Assembly: GCA_943333505.2 (NCBI GenBank)
Contig: CALQTN020000005.1
Location: forward strand, 1 to 64,000
DNA from: Asaia bogorensis
GTDB lineage: Bacteria; Pseudomonadota; Alphaproteobacteria; Acetobacterales; Acetobacteraceae
Direction of reading: 5' to 3'
DNA: 64,000 nt
This document shows, in pieces, positions 1-11,105 of this stretch. The translations under genes and the position numbers were made by a program. Under the pieces are notes generated by a model, which was given only the letters and a program-made list of their open reading frames with translations, did not search any database and was not told the DNA's origin. How positions within the stretch are numbered: the stretch's first letter is position 1; each line of letters starts with the position of its first letter.

Positions 1-128
1 TCTCAAACCGCATCTTCCAGTCCTACGACGACATTGTCGACCACTGCTGCCAAGCCTGGAACAAACTTACCGATCAGCCATGGCGCATCATGACAATCGG
101 ATTGAGGGACTGGGCACATCGGTACTAG
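1..128 (+). CDS. IS630-family transposase, C-terminal end (cut by window edge)
   Basis: An open frame runs in from the left edge (first full codon at 3) and ends with TAG at 126-128. Its 41 residues begin SNRIFQSYDD and end RDWAHRY, with PWRIMTIGLRDW just before, which I recognise as the C-terminus of IS630/Tc1-type DDE transposases. The catalytic core lies outside the window, so it is not known whether the element is intact. The stop is 38 bp from the parB stop, and the two genes converge. The IS end should lie in 129-166, but I cannot define its terminal inverted repeat or the expected TA target duplication without the other end. Confidence 0.75.
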   Translation, partial: SNRIFQSYDDIVDHCCQAWNKLTDQPWRIMTIGLRDWAHRY

Positions 129-166
129 GCTGTGGGAATTGGTATTACCGCCTTGCTGGTCTTGGA

Positions 167-1021
167 TCAGCGTTGAAGCAACGCGATCACCCCATCAAGC
201 TGATCCAGCGATCGATAGACGATCCTAATCGACCCGCCCTTGCCATCAAACGCAATATCCACTTTCAGGCCCAGCGTTTCAGACAGGCTGCGTTCAAGCG
301 CTTCTGTTTCCGGATCTCTGACCCGGTTCGATGGCTGGGCTTTGCTGGGACGCTGATTAAGCGCCTCAGTCTGACGAACATTGAGGCTCCCAACGATGAC
401 CTGGGCAAGCGCTGCTTCCGGATTGGGGTGGGTCAGCAAGGCACGTGCGTGGCCGGCGGTGATGGTGCCTTTGCGCAGTTCAGCCTGCACCGTTGCCGGC
501 AAGCTTCGCAGTCGCAGCGTATTGGTGATGTGACTCCGCGACTTTCCAACCGCCTCGGCTAGTACTTCCTGGGTCATGCCGAATTCATCGAGTAGGCGCT
601 GGTAACCCTCGGCTTCCTCCATTGCGTCGAGATCGGCCCGCTGTAGGTTTTCCACCAGCGCGGCCGCCATCGCTTCGGCATTGCTGAGCGCGCGGACAAG
701 CACCGGGACGCCATGCAAGCCGGCAAGTTGGGCGGCCCGCCAGCGCCGTTCTCCTGCAATAATCTGGAACCGGTTGGGGGCATCCGGATGGGGGCGGGCG
801 AGCAAGGGTTGCAGCACACCACGTGCACGGATGGAATTGGCCAAGTCCTGCAAATTATCTTGGTCTATACTGGCGCGCGGCTGAAACGGCCCGGGCTCGA
901 GATGCTCGACAGGGATCGTGGTGATGCCGCCTGTCATAGCTGCTGATAAGCTGGGAGCAGCTTCGCCCAGCAGTGCTGCGAGGCCGCGGCCAAGGCGGGG
1001 GGAAACTTCTTTCGCGCTCAT
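167..1021 (-). CDS. parB: Chromosome partitioning protein ParB
   Basis: ParB binds parS sites near the origin, slides and spreads as a CTP-dependent clamp, and works with ParA to segregate origins. The 284-residue product opens with MSAKEVSPRLGRGL, typical of chromosomal ParBs. The N-terminal ParB/Srx nucleotide-binding domain (about 33-125) contains the GERRWRA motif. A central helix-turn-helix (about 130-195) contains VGKSRSHITNTLRL. The C-terminal dimerisation domain ends RSLDQLDGVIALLQR, the normal length for the family, so the neighbouring transposon has not obviously truncated it. The ATG overlaps the parA stop (ATGA), indicating translational coupling. Two perfect parS sites lie 1.4 kb upstream at 2372-2424. 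Confidence 0.95.
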   Translation of the reverse strand: MSAKEVSPRLGRGLAALLGEAAPSLSAAMTGGITTIPVEHLEPGPFQPRASIDQDNLQDLANSIRARGVLQPLLARPHPDAPNRFQIIAGERRWRAAQLAGLHGVPVLVRALSNAEAMAAALVENLQRADLDAMEEAEGYQRLLDEFGMTQEVLAEAVGKSRSHITNTLRLRSLPATVQAELRKGTITAGHARALLTHPNPEAALAQVIVGSLNVRQTEALNQRPSKAQPSNRVRDPETEALERSLSETLGLKVDIAFDGKGGSIRIVYRSLDQLDGVIALLQR

Positions 1022-1821
1022 GCTGTTGTCCTGATATCACGTTCGCGGAGTAGAAACTCTTTGGCCAGCTTCACATATGCGTGCGCGCCAGGAGAGCGTT
1101 CATCATAGATCACCACGGGCTTTCCGTGGCTGGGTGATTCAGCAATGCGTATATTGCGCGGGATGACGGTCTCATAAATCTGTGAACCGAAGAAGCTGCG
1201 TGCATCTGCCGCGACCAGGTCCGACAGATTATTTCGACGGTCAAACATGGTCAGTACAATTCCTTGCAGGCGCAATCTTGGATTTAGCGCAGTCCGCACG
1301 CGCTCGATCGTGCGGACAATCTGGCTTATTCCCTCCAGCGCAAAGAATTCGCATTGCAGGGGCACGAGCACCGCATCGGCGGCTACCAATGCATTGAGCG
1401 TCAGCAAGCCGAGGCTGGGGGGACAATCGATCAGAACAAAACTGTCTTGGCTATCTGCAAGTGCGTCGGCCAGCCGAAACTCCCGTCGTTCGACACCAGA
1501 AAGCTCAATTTCAGCGCCGGCGAGGTCCTGATCGGCGGCCAGGATCGATAGATTGGCGATGTTGGTCGCTCGGCGAATGCTCGCGAGGGGTATCCCCTCC
1601 AGGAGCATGGCATATGTGCCAGTTGCACGATCGTCTCGCTCAATCCCCAATCCGGTTGAGGCGTTGCCCTGCGGATCGAGATCGATCAGCAACACCCGTT
1701 CACCGGCCGCGGCGAGTGACGCCGCGAGGTTGACCGCAGTTGTGGTTTTGCCAACACCGCCCTTCTGGTTGGCGATGGCGAGGATACGGGGGCGAGAAAC
1801 GTTAGGGCTGGGAGCCGACAC
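1018..1821 (-). CDS. parA: Chromosome partitioning ATPase ParA/Soj
   Basis: This is the deviant Walker-A ATPase that forms the DNA-bound gradient used by ParB-parS complexes for origin segregation. The deviant Walker A motif NQKGGVGKTTTAVNLA stands near the N-terminus, followed by LLIDLDPQGNASTG and the Walker-B-like LIDCPPSLGLLTLNAL. I place the start at GTG 1821, giving 267 aa. The frame stays open to 1902, but the extra 27 residues would lie wholly inside rsmG and the family does not need them. From GTG 1821 it overlaps the rsmG stop by 20 bp and the parB start by 4 bp, so rsmG-parA-parB look co-translated. The start choice is uncertain. Confidence 0.93.
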   Translation of the reverse strand: MSAPSPNVSRPRILAIANQKGGVGKTTTAVNLAASLAAAGERVLLIDLDPQGNASTGLGIERDDRATGTYAMLLEGIPLASIRRATNIANLSILAADQDLAGAEIELSGVERREFRLADALADSQDSFVLIDCPPSLGLLTLNALVAADAVLVPLQCEFFALEGISQIVRTIERVRTALNPRLRLQGIVLTMFDRRNNLSDLVAADARSFFGSQIYETVIPRNIRIAESPSHGKPVVIYDERSPGAHAYVKLAKEFLLRERDIRTTA

Positions 1822-2425
1822 GGGCGATCTCGCTGATACGAAGGATGCGGGCGGAAGGGTCGGTTGGGCTGGGCGTCGCCACGACGTCCATTTGCCATTC
1901 AAGGCGGGCTGCCGTCAATTCATCATTCGCCGTGCGGCCCTTCGGAAACAAACAAATCCCGCCTGGCGCTAGATGGGGCGTCGCCCAAGCCAGCAATATG
2001 GCCAATGGCGCGACCGCGCGTGCGGTAATCACCGGGGCGGGTGGGGGGTGTGCGGCCTCAATCCTCGTGGCATGTACCGTGATTGGCAAAACAAGCTCCC
2101 GCGCTGCCTCACGCAGGAAAGCGGCTTTGCGTTGATCAGATTCAATAAGATGAATCGGACGGGCGGTGACGATTGCCAGCACCACGCCTGGAAGCCCTCC
2201 GCCGGAGCCTATGTCGATTGCGTGGGAGAATTGGTCCGGGAGAAAATCTACCAGAGCCAGGCTGTCGGCAATATGCCGGTCCCAGACCTGCGTCTCGTCG
2301 CCACGGGAAATCAAATTGATTGTGCGGTTCCACCGCAACAGAAGTGCGACATAGTTTTCCAGCGCAGCCAATGTTTCACGTGAAACATTGGCGAGTGTCG
2401 TGGGGCTATGTTTCACGTGAAACAT
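1802..2425 (-). CDS. rsmG: 16S rRNA (guanine-527-N7)-methyltransferase RsmG (GidB)
   Basis: RsmG is a SAM-dependent enzyme that methylates N7 of G527 in 16S rRNA. The glycine-rich SAM motif [11 protein letters not shown] sits mid-protein, and [11 protein letters not shown] near the N-terminus is typical of GidB. I chose the ATG at 2425 (MFHVKH...), giving 207 aa, because residues upstream of it match nothing in the family and would overlap mnmG further. The first six codons are a parS site, and a second parS copy encodes NVSRE a little later, so the N-terminal sequence is constrained by ParB binding. It overlaps the mnmG stop by 20 bp and the parA start by 20 bp. Confidence 0.93.
   Translation of the reverse strand: MFHVKHSPTTLANVSRETLAALENYVALLLRWNRTINLISRGDETQVWDRHIADSLALVDFLPDQFSHAIDIGSGGGLPGVVLAIVTARPIHLIESDQRKAAFLREAARELVLPITVHATRIEAAHPPPAPVITARAVAPLAILLAWATPHLAPGGICLFPKGRTANDELTAARLEWQMDVVATPSPTDPSARILRISEIARVGSQP
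2372..2387. promoter_or_regulatory. parS centromere site 1
   Basis: A perfect 16-bp palindrome TGTTTCACGTGAAACA, identical to the universal chromosomal parS consensus bound by ParB. It lies inside rsmG, where the minus strand reads NVSRET. It is 21 bp from the second copy. Confidence 0.95.
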
Positions 2426-4280
2426 TGGGCGTGGGGCGCCGCCGGACATGGGCGACCAACGCCCCAAGTGCCGCTGGGGTCATCCCTTGAATGCGTGCGG
2501 CGGCCCCCAGGGACGCCGGTCTGGTGGCGTCCAGTTTGTCGCGGAGCTCAGTGGATAAACCGCCGATGAGGGCGAAATCGACATCACTGAGCCCTACGGC
2601 TTCCTCGCGTCGATACGATTTGATGTCTGCATCCTGTCGCGGGAGATAGCCGGCATAGAGAGCCTCGGTTTGCACATGGGACCAGACCCGGGGTGGTAGG
2701 TCGCGCAACCAGGGAAACGCGGAAAAAATGGCATCATCTGAAACTTGCGGGTGGGCGAGTAGTTCCAAGGCAGTGCGGCTGCGGCCGTCGGCACGGATCT
2801 CTGCGCCGTGCACGCGGAGGCCGCTCGGGGTCAGGGTCTCTGTCCGCGCGCGGATAAGAGCGTTGGAGAGCGCGCTTTGATGGGCCGTGAACACCCTGCC
2901 ACGCTCCGCACCGACACAACCCCACGCCATGCCGGCGCCGGTGATCCGCAAGTCCGCATTGTCCGCGCGCAGCGTCAAACGATATTCTGATCGCGAAGTG
3001 AACATCCGATATGGCTCGGTCACGCCATCGCGGGTCAAATCATCAACCAGAACGCCAATATACGCCTCTGCACGGTCGAACTGAACGGCGGACAAGCCGC
3101 CCGCCAGCCGTGCTGCATTGATTCCCGCCAGAATGCCTTGGGCGGCAGCTTCTTCATATCCGGTGGTGCCATTAATCTGTCCCGCCAGAAACAGTCCGGG
3201 AAGCGCGCGCAGTTCGAGCGATGGCCATAATGCCCGTGGATCAACATAGTCATATTCAACCGCGTAGCCCGGGCGGACAACGCGTGCATTGGCTAAGCCG
3301 GGGATTGTCGCCAGCATCGCGACCTGAACATCGGCGGGCAAGCTGGTGGAAATGCCGTTCGGGTAGACGGTATCGTCGGTTAGTCCCTCCGGTTCCAAGA
3401 AGATTTGGTGCCGCTCGCGATCAGCAAATCGCACGACCTTGTCTTCGATCGACGGGCAGTAGCGCGGCCCACGACCGGCAATCTGGCCGGCGTAAACTGC
3501 AGACAGGTGGATATTATCGCGGATAATGGCGTGGGTCGCTGGCGTTGTTGCGGTAATCCCACAGGCAATCTGCCGATTTGGCAGTGATGTGGTCAACACA
3601 CTGAACGGTTCCGGGATAGGATCGCCCCAATCCTGAGCTAGTGCGGCCCAATCTATGGTGCGTCCGTCAAGTCGCGGCGGGGTGCCGGTCTTTAACCGCC
3701 CAAGCGGCAGGCCCAAGCGGCCAAGCGCTTCGGCCAGCCGAACCGATGGTGCCTCGCCGACCCGCCCTGCTGCCTGGGTTACCGAGCCAATATGGGTCAT
3801 TCCACGTAGGAATGTGCCAGCGGTCAGCACGGCGGCGCCGCACGCGATGCGTGTGCCGTCGCCGCAAATCACGGCGGCCAACCGGCCGTCAGCACCGATC
3901 TCGAGGTCATCGACCGATGCCTCGCGAATTTCCAACCCCGGTTGGGCTGCGAGCGCCGTTTGCATCGCCGTCCGATACAGCGCGCGATCGCATTGCGCGC
4001 GTGGGCCGCGCACCGCTGGGCCTTTGCTGCGGTTGAGTACTTTGAAGTGAATGCCGGCCTGGTCCGCAACCTGGCCCATCAATCCATCGAGCGCATCGAT
4101 TTCCCGCACCAGATGGCCCTTGCCGATACCGCCGATGGCTGGATTGCAGGACATCACGCCAATCGTCGCCAGGCGGTGGGTCAGCAACAGCGTGCGGGCG
4201 CCCATCCGCGCCGCCGCCGCCGCTGCCTCACACCCGGCATGGCCGCCGCCAATTACGACAACATCAAATTGTGTATTCAT
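2406..4280 (-). CDS. mnmG: tRNA U34 carboxymethylaminomethyl-modifying enzyme MnmG (GidA)
   Basis: MnmG is the FAD- and NADH-dependent partner of MnmE in making cmnm5U34 in the wobble position of certain tRNAs. The 624-residue product has the N-terminal Rossmann dinucleotide motif [14 protein letters not shown] and the family signatures [23 protein letters not shown] and [14 protein letters not shown] further cysteine-bearing stretch (ILAGINAAR) and the C-terminal helical domain follow. Length is normal. It starts 9 bp after the mnmE stop, consistent with one mnmE-mnmG-rsmG-parA-parB transcript. Its last six residues are encoded by a parS site. Confidence 0.97.
   Translation of the reverse strand: MNTQFDVVVIGGGHAGCEAAAAAARMGARTLLLTHRLATIGVMSCNPAIGGIGKGHLVREIDALDGLMGQVADQAGIHFKVLNRSKGPAVRGPRAQCDRALYRTAMQTALAAQPGLEIREASVDDLEIGADGRLAAVICGDGTRIACGAAVLTAGTFLRGMTHIGSVTQAAGRVGEAPSVRLAEALGRLGLPLGRLKTGTPPRLDGRTIDWAALAQDWGDPIPEPFSVLTTSLPNRQIACGITATTPATHAIIRDNIHLSAVYAGQIAGRGPRYCPSIEDKVVRFADRERHQIFLEPEGLTDDTVYPNGISTSLPADVQVAMLATIPGLANARVVRPGYAVEYDYVDPRALWPSLELRALPGLFLAGQINGTTGYEEAAAQGILAGINAARLAGGLSAVQFDRAEAYIGVLVDDLTRDGVTEPYRMFTSRSEYRLTLRADNADLRITGAGMAWGCVGAERGRVFTAHQSALSNALIRARTETLTPSGLRVHGAEIRADGRSRTALELLAHPQVSDDAIFSAFPWLRDLPPRVWSHVQTEALYAGYLPRQDADIKSYRREEAVGLSDVDFALIGGLSTELRDKLDATRPASLGAAARIQGMTPAALGALVAHVRRRPTPNVSRET
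2409..2424. promoter_or_regulatory. parS centromere site 2
   Basis: A second perfect copy of TGTTTCACGTGAAACA. It lies in the overlap between the mnmG 3' end and the rsmG 5' end, so on the minus strand it encodes the last residues of MnmG (NVSRET) in one frame and the first of RsmG (MFHVKH) in another. Confidence 0.95.
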
Positions 4281-4289
4281 GCTGCCCTT

Positions 4290-5570
4290 TTACTTCCCAA
4301 TGCAGAACTGGCGAAAGACCTGATCCAGAATATCTTCCACGCCCACAATGCCGGTGATGCGCCCGATCGCCCGCAATGCCATTCGCAAATCTTCCCCACG
4401 CAATTCCGGCAAAGCGGCGTCCAGGGCCGCTTCGAGGCGTTCGGCCGCCTGCGACAATGCCGCCCGGTGGCGCGCCCGGGTTAAAGGTGGCGGGCCTTCA
4501 CGCTGGGTTAGTCTGTGCGCAGCGGCGGCAAGCGCGTCCCGCAACCCATCCATTCCAGCGCCGGTTGCAGCGCTAACGGCCAACCCCCCTCCGCCGCCCA
4601 GATCAGCTTTGGTGTGGACGTGGATAATTTCGGCCACGTCGATAGGGTCGAAATATCCGTCATCAGCGACCAGCACGACAAGGTCGGCCTCCGCCATCCG
4701 TGCCCGGGCGCGTCGAATGCCTTCGGCTTCAATCGGATCACGAGCCTCACGCAGGCCGGCGGTATCCAGCAGCGTTACCGGCACGCCGCCGAGATCGAGC
4801 CGAACCTCCAGAACATCGCGAGTGGTGCCGGGTGTTTCAGACACGATGGCGACTTCGCGGGCCGCCAGACTGTTCACCAGGGTGGATTTGCCGGCGTTTG
4901 GCGGACCTATAATGGCGAACACCAAACCATCGCGCAGTCTTTCACCGCGTCTGCCATCATTCAGCATGGCGGAAATCTCGACCAGAAGGCCGGAAATTTC
5001 GCTCAACATCGATGCTTCGACCTCAGGTGGCAGGTCTTCGTCGGGAAAATCGATCAGCGCTTCCTGCTGGGCCAGCAACCGGGTCAGTTGTCCCGCCCAG
5101 CCATGCAACACATCACCGAGTTCGCCCTCCATCTGTCGGAGTGCCTGGGCGCGTTGCGTGCTTGTTTCCGCGGCGATCAGATCCGCCACTGCTTCCGCCT
5201 CGACCAGATCCATCCGCCCGTTCAGGAACGCCCGGCGGGTAAATTCGCCAGCCTCGGCCGGGCGTGCGCCGAGGCGTACCAAAGCGTCCGACACCGCCGA
5301 CAACACCGCCCGACCGCCGTGCAAATGGAGCTCTGCGCTGTCTTCGCCGGTGTAGCTGCCAGGACCTGGCAGCCACAGGACCAAAGCGTGATCGAGCGTG
5401 GCACCATCCGCAGCGCGCAACTTTCGGAGCGATGCGACCCGTGCTGCCGGCCGACCGCATAGGCCATCGACGACCGCGCCTGCCTGGGTGCCGCTGATCC
5501 GCAGCAGGGTTACGGCCGCCCGCCCCGCACCGGATGCCACCGCAAAGATCGTGTCCTGGTCTTGATACAT
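4290..5570 (-). CDS. mnmE: tRNA modification GTPase MnmE (TrmE)
   Basis: MnmE is the potassium-activated GTPase that, with MnmG, modifies U34 of tRNA. The N-terminal formyl-THF-binding domain (about 1-115) contains LPGPGSYTGEDSAELHLHGG. The G domain carries G1 GPPNAGKST, the G2 region TPGTTRD and G3 DTAGLRE. The product ends in the invariant FCIGK, whose cysteine is functionally essential. I use ATG 5570 (MYQDQDTIF, 426 aa). A GTG three codons upstream at 5579 is in frame but would overlap the preceding stop. It is slightly shorter than the E. coli protein. The canonical G4 NKxD motif is less clear here: HVHTKADL occupies that place. Confidence 0.95.
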   Translation of the reverse strand: MYQDQDTIFAVASGAGRAAVTLLRISGTQAGAVVDGLCGRPAARVASLRKLRAADGATLDHALVLWLPGPGSYTGEDSAELHLHGGRAVLSAVSDALVRLGARPAEAGEFTRRAFLNGRMDLVEAEAVADLIAAETSTQRAQALRQMEGELGDVLHGWAGQLTRLLAQQEALIDFPDEDLPPEVEASMLSEISGLLVEISAMLNDGRRGERLRDGLVFAIIGPPNAGKSTLVNSLAAREVAIVSETPGTTRDVLEVRLDLGGVPVTLLDTAGLREARDPIEAEGIRRARARMAEADLVVLVADDGYFDPIDVAEIIHVHTKADLGGGGGLAVSAATGAGMDGLRDALAAAAHRLTQREGPPPLTRARHRAALSQAAERLEAALDAALPELRGEDLRMALRAIGRITGIVGVEDILDQVFRQFCIGK

Positions 5571-5578
5571 CACAACCA

Positions 5579-5923
5579 CTATGCGCCTGGCAGCATCAGC
5601 TCCACCGCCCGACCACCATCGCGCACATGGGCGCCCAGTACATGGTCGACATCGGCTTCCGTTTCAATTTTATACCAAATCCCTTCCGGATAGATCACCA
5701 TGCACGGCCCGAGTTCGCAGCGGTCCAGGCACCCGGCCATGTTGACCCGCACCCGCTTCAGCCCCATCGCCTTGGCGCGGGTCTTCATGTAGTCGCGCAG
5801 CCCCTCGGAGCCCTTCGCCGCGCATGAACCGCGCGGATGGCCATCCGCGCGTTTGTTGCAGCATACAAATAAATGGGCATCGTAGAATTGCGGTGGGTCG
5901 ACCGGCAGGTCCGTCTCGTTCAT
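5579..5923 (-). CDS. Thioredoxin-like [2Fe-2S] ferredoxin
   Basis: A 114-residue cytoplasmic protein of the thioredoxin-like [2Fe-2S] ferredoxin family, the same fold as the NuoE C-domain. Cysteines are arranged HLFVCCNKR, then GSCAAKG about 16 residues on, then AGCLDRCELGPCMVIYPE, which is the family's four-ligand pattern with extra cysteines. Physiological partners in this family are mostly unknown. It ends 8 bp before the mnmE start, so it may share the mnmE operon promoter. The start ATG at 5923 faces the YyaL gene, with a 64-bp divergent gap. Confidence 0.85.
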   Translation of the reverse strand: MNETDLPVDPPQFYDAHLFVCCNKRADGHPRGSCAAKGSEGLRDYMKTRAKAMGLKRVRVNMAGCLDRCELGPCMVIYPEGIWYKIETEADVDHVLGAHVRDGGRAVELMLPGA

Positions 5924-5987
5924 GCTACGCGCTCCTGTGATTGGCCCCTATCCCGCACCACGCTGTCGCACGCAAGGACCTTGCCGA

Positions 5988-8029
<2,042 letters not shown>

Positions 8030-8030
<1 letters not shown>

Positions 8031-8761
8031 TGTCGTTTACCATCCTTGCTGTTCTGATCGGCGCAATTGCGGCCGGTTTTATCTCGGGTCTATCGGGTTT
8101 TGCCTTTGCCATGGTGTCGATCAGCATCTGGGCCTGGGTCCTGGCGCCGAAGCTGATCGCCCCCCTGGTCGTTGCCGGCGCGTTGGCCGCACAGCTGGTG
8201 TCGTTGGGCAGCCTGCGCATGCGGATCGATTGGCCGCGTCTGCTGCCGTTCCTGATCGGCGGTGTGGCCGGTGTGCCATTCGGCATTGCGCTGCTCGAGG
8301 TGATCGATCTACAGGTTTTTCGCGCGGTGACCGGTGTGGTGCTGATCATCTACTGCGCGACGACAATGCTGTTGGCGAGCCTGCCGGCGCTCCATTGGGG
8401 CGGGCGGTTCGCAGATGGCCTGTCAGGCTTTGCTGGGGGCGTGATGGGCGGGCTTGCCGGCCTCACCGGTCCGGTGCCGACATTGTGGTGTAATCTCCGG
8501 GGCTGGGACAAGGACACCCAGCGCGCGATTTTCCAGAGTTTCAACATGGTGATGCAGATCATCACCCTGGCGGGCTATGCCTGGGCCGGGCAGTTGGACG
8601 CGGCGTTCTGGTCGATGGGCGTGCTGGTCCTGCCGGCCGTGCTGGTGCCAGCCTGGCTTGGCACGATGCTCTACACCCGCCTCAGCGATCGGGTGTTCCG
8701 TCGGGTTATTCTGGGCCTGCTGCTGGTGTCGGGCGTTTTGCTGGTAAGCTCTACCCTGTGA
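8030..8761 (+). CDS. TauE/SafE-family sulfite/organosulfur exporter-like permease
   Basis: A 243-residue integral membrane protein with about eight hydrophobic segments and the two glycine-rich repeats of the TauE/SafE (DUF81) family: GFISGLSGFAFAM near the N-terminus and GGVMGGLAGLTGPVPTLW in the second half. Family members move sulfite, sulfoacetate or related anions across the inner membrane, but the substrate here is unknown. The ATG at 8030 overlaps the upstream stop by one base. Its last 11 bp overlap the convergent sulfotransferase gene. Confidence 0.85.
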
Positions 8762-10052
8762 CAATGCGCGCCAGGGTCATCGCCCGCAGTGCCACAGACA
8801 GGTACCGTTCGTCCCCGGTGGTCGGATCAATCCGCCGCACCGACACGAAGCAGGGCGGATCGAGCGTGAGCAGATTTGCCCCCGCCACCATCTGCGCGGC
8901 GTCGGTTTCCAGACAAAACCAACCCGCATTGACCTGCAACACCGTGTGGCGGAGCAACGCACCATTAAGCCGCAGGTCGAACGCCGCGAGATCATAATTC
9001 GCGAACGGGCAATAGATTTGCAGGATAATCCGCGCCGCCGGCGCCGGCGCGTGGAAATGGATGGTCGCCGGGTGTTCGGATTTCAGCCAGCAAAAACCTT
9101 CGGGATCGATTTCGTGAAAGCCCCGACGCCCGGGAATGTCAGAAATCGCGACCTCCTGGTCCAGCGTCGGTCGAAAATCGGTATCGGCGCGGGCGCTATG
9201 CTCCAGCGCGCCGCTTTCGGTTCGGGCCGGAAATTCGGCGGATGCCCAGGCATAGAGCGCGAGGTCGAGTTGGTTGCGCTTCACCACTTCCTGCAAGTCG
9301 GAAACTGAAAAAGCGACGCCGGCTTTCTCGGTGGTGTTTTCCCAGGCCTGTTCCGGTCCGGTGCTGATGCCCCATTGCCGCGTCAGGAGTTCAAGGGTCG
9401 CGTCCATGGCCTCCACCAGCCCGAAATCGATGCGCCGCAAGGTTTCGATCGCCTGATCAAGCATCCCTGGGGTATCGGGCGTGGCGGTCGTCAGCACGCC
9501 TTCCGGGTCGGACGCGGCCGGGTCGCCGGACAGCATCCGGCACATGCCGTTATTGATCTGCGCGACCAGTTCCGGGGTGGTGCCGGTGATGAAGTCATGG
9601 AAGGTGAAATCAGGGCGCAACCCGAGGCGGTGCTGCTCGGCTGGGCTGGCCCGGCGCAGGAAGCGATAGAGCGAGAACACCCGCGCAACCGGCTGGCGCA
9701 ACAGGGTGAACATCCGGAACCGCCCGAGATGATGGCGCACCAGATGCAACGGCAGGTGGCCGACCACACAGGAAATGCCGTCCAGACCGTCGGTCACGAT
9801 ATCGTTGAACGCCCGCGCATCGAGGGTTGCATCGTCTTCCAGTCGGCGCACCCGCGCGTCGCCGAACAGGTTGCGCAAGCCGGTGATCATCGATGTTCCG
9901 GCGGTTTTAGGAATATGTAGGAACAACACCGGCAACGGGCCGCTATTGTTGGCGCGCGCGAGCCCGAGCGGTCCGGCCGTACGCGTCAGCGCGCCCGGTA
10001 GCGGCCGCTGCGGTGTTGTCAGCGTCGAACTTGATCCCATTCCGAATTGCAT
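8751..10052 (-). CDS. Sulfotransferase-family protein with C-terminal extension
   Basis: The 433-residue product carries the 5'-phosphosulfate-binding loop LFLHIPKTAGTSM (about residues 40-53), the hallmark of PAPS-dependent sulfotransferases of the heparan-sulfate 2-O type. FTLLRQPVARVFSLYRFLRR follows in the place of the 3'-phosphate-binding segment. The sulfotransferase fold covers roughly 40-250. The last 150 or so residues are beta-rich and unassigned. In bacteria such genes often decorate surface polysaccharides or lipids, but no glycan cluster adjoins this one. The start may be ATG 10052 or ATG 10040. The 3' end overlaps the TauE gene by 11 bp. Confidence 0.8.
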   Translation of the reverse strand: MQFGMGSSSTLTTPQRPLPGALTRTAGPLGLARANNSGPLPVLFLHIPKTAGTSMITGLRNLFGDARVRRLEDDATLDARAFNDIVTDGLDGISCVVGHLPLHLVRHHLGRFRMFTLLRQPVARVFSLYRFLRRASPAEQHRLGLRPDFTFHDFITGTTPELVAQINNGMCRMLSGDPAASDPEGVLTTATPDTPGMLDQAIETLRRIDFGLVEAMDATLELLTRQWGISTGPEQAWENTTEKAGVAFSVSDLQEVVKRNQLDLALYAWASAEFPARTESGALEHSARADTDFRPTLDQEVAISDIPGRRGFHEIDPEGFCWLKSEHPATIHFHAPAPAARIILQIYCPFANYDLAAFDLRLNGALLRHTVLQVNAGWFCLETDAAQMVAGANLLTLDPPCFVSVRRIDPTTGDERYLSVALRAMTLARIVTG

Positions 10053-10181
10053 CCCTGTGCGGCGAAAGACCGATAGCCACTCATACCGTCAAATTTGGTG
10101 GCAGGAAGTGAGTTTGCCGTGAATACGATGGCGCTCTAAAGGAATGGCGGCCATGACGAAACAAAACGTAACGTAATGTTT

Positions 10182-11105
10182 CTAAACAAGATTTGCTGCA
10201 TCACGCGCCCAACAGAATGTCAGTTCGTGCTTGTTATGAAAAAGATGCATCAGCCGGGCCCCTGGTATCCCGGCGAGACTGCGCGCAGCCGCCTGGTCGG
10301 TTTCGCCCTGGAACTTGATGCTGCACACAATCCGCGCAACCCGATCGGACGCGATCCATAGCTTGACCATTTCCGTCAGCCGGTCCGGATAGGCGATGAT
10401 GTCGCTGAACAACCAGTCGGCTGGTTCAGGCGCTAGGCTGAACGCATCGCCCGTCCGCCAGGTCACGCCGGGCATCGCCGCAACCTCGGGGGCCAGTGGC
10501 GAACGATCGATCGCGGTCACGGTGGCCCCAAGCTTGGCGAGCGCCCAGGTCCAGCCGCCAGGGGACGCGCCGAGTTCGATGCAGGTTTCCCCCGGGTGCG
10601 GCCATACGCCGAGCTGCGTGCAGGCCTCCCATAGCTTCAGGTAGGCGCGGCTCGGTGGGCCGATCCGGTCTTCCACGAACAGGCATTCGCCGTTGACGAA
10701 AGGGCTGGATTTGGTTGGGCTTGCCAGCATCAGATCAGGCGCTAGCAGGGTCCATGCGCCGAGATGGCCGCTGGGTGCTGGTTCAGGAAACACCAGCCTG
10801 CGCGCTTTCACCGGGGGCAGGCGCGCCTCGATCAACGCCATACGGCGATGATGTTCGACCCCATAGGCCGACCAGTTGCGCTGCATGCCGCGCAGGATAT
10901 CGGCCGCCGCTTTCACCGAGGCAACCGGATAAAGCGTCGGTGCGGTCCATATGTCGAGCGCCCAAGCGCTGGCGACCGGCGGATCTGGCGAGATTGCCAG
11001 CCTGCCGTGCCAGGACGAGATTTCCACCCCGGCCGCCGCCAACTCACCCAGCAGGCTTGCCTCCAGCCCTTCCGGGGCCAAATAGGCGGCGCCAATTTTG
11101 TCCAT
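10182..11105 (-). CDS. RlmM-like SAM-dependent rRNA 2'-O-methyltransferase
   Basis: A 307-residue protein with a THUMP-like N-terminal half and an FtsJ/RrmJ-type methyltransferase C-terminal half. The SAM site CIELGASPGGWTWALAKLGATVTAIDR is at about residues 170-200, followed by DWLFSDIIAYPDR and a conserved catalytic-type lysine in VCSIKFQGE. It resembles E. coli RlmM (2'-O-methylation of C2498 in 23S rRNA), and the substrate is inferred from that. The frame stays open far upstream, but the real start is ATG 11105 (MDKIGAAYL), which overlaps the stop of the DUF423 gene. The upstream extension is merely antisense to the pip gene. Confidence 0.85.
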   Translation of the reverse strand: MDKIGAAYLAPEGLEASLLGELAAAGVEISSWHGRLAISPDPPVASAWALDIWTAPTLYPVASVKAAADILRGMQRNWSAYGVEHHRRMALIEARLPPVKARRLVFPEPAPSGHLGAWTLLAPDLMLASPTKSSPFVNGECLFVEDRIGPPSRAYLKLWEACTQLGVWPHPGETCIELGASPGGWTWALAKLGATVTAIDRSPLAPEVAAMPGVTWRTGDAFSLAPEPADWLFSDIIAYPDRLTEMVKLWIASDRVARIVCSIKFQGETDQAAARSLAGIPGARLMHLFHNKHELTFCWARDAANLV

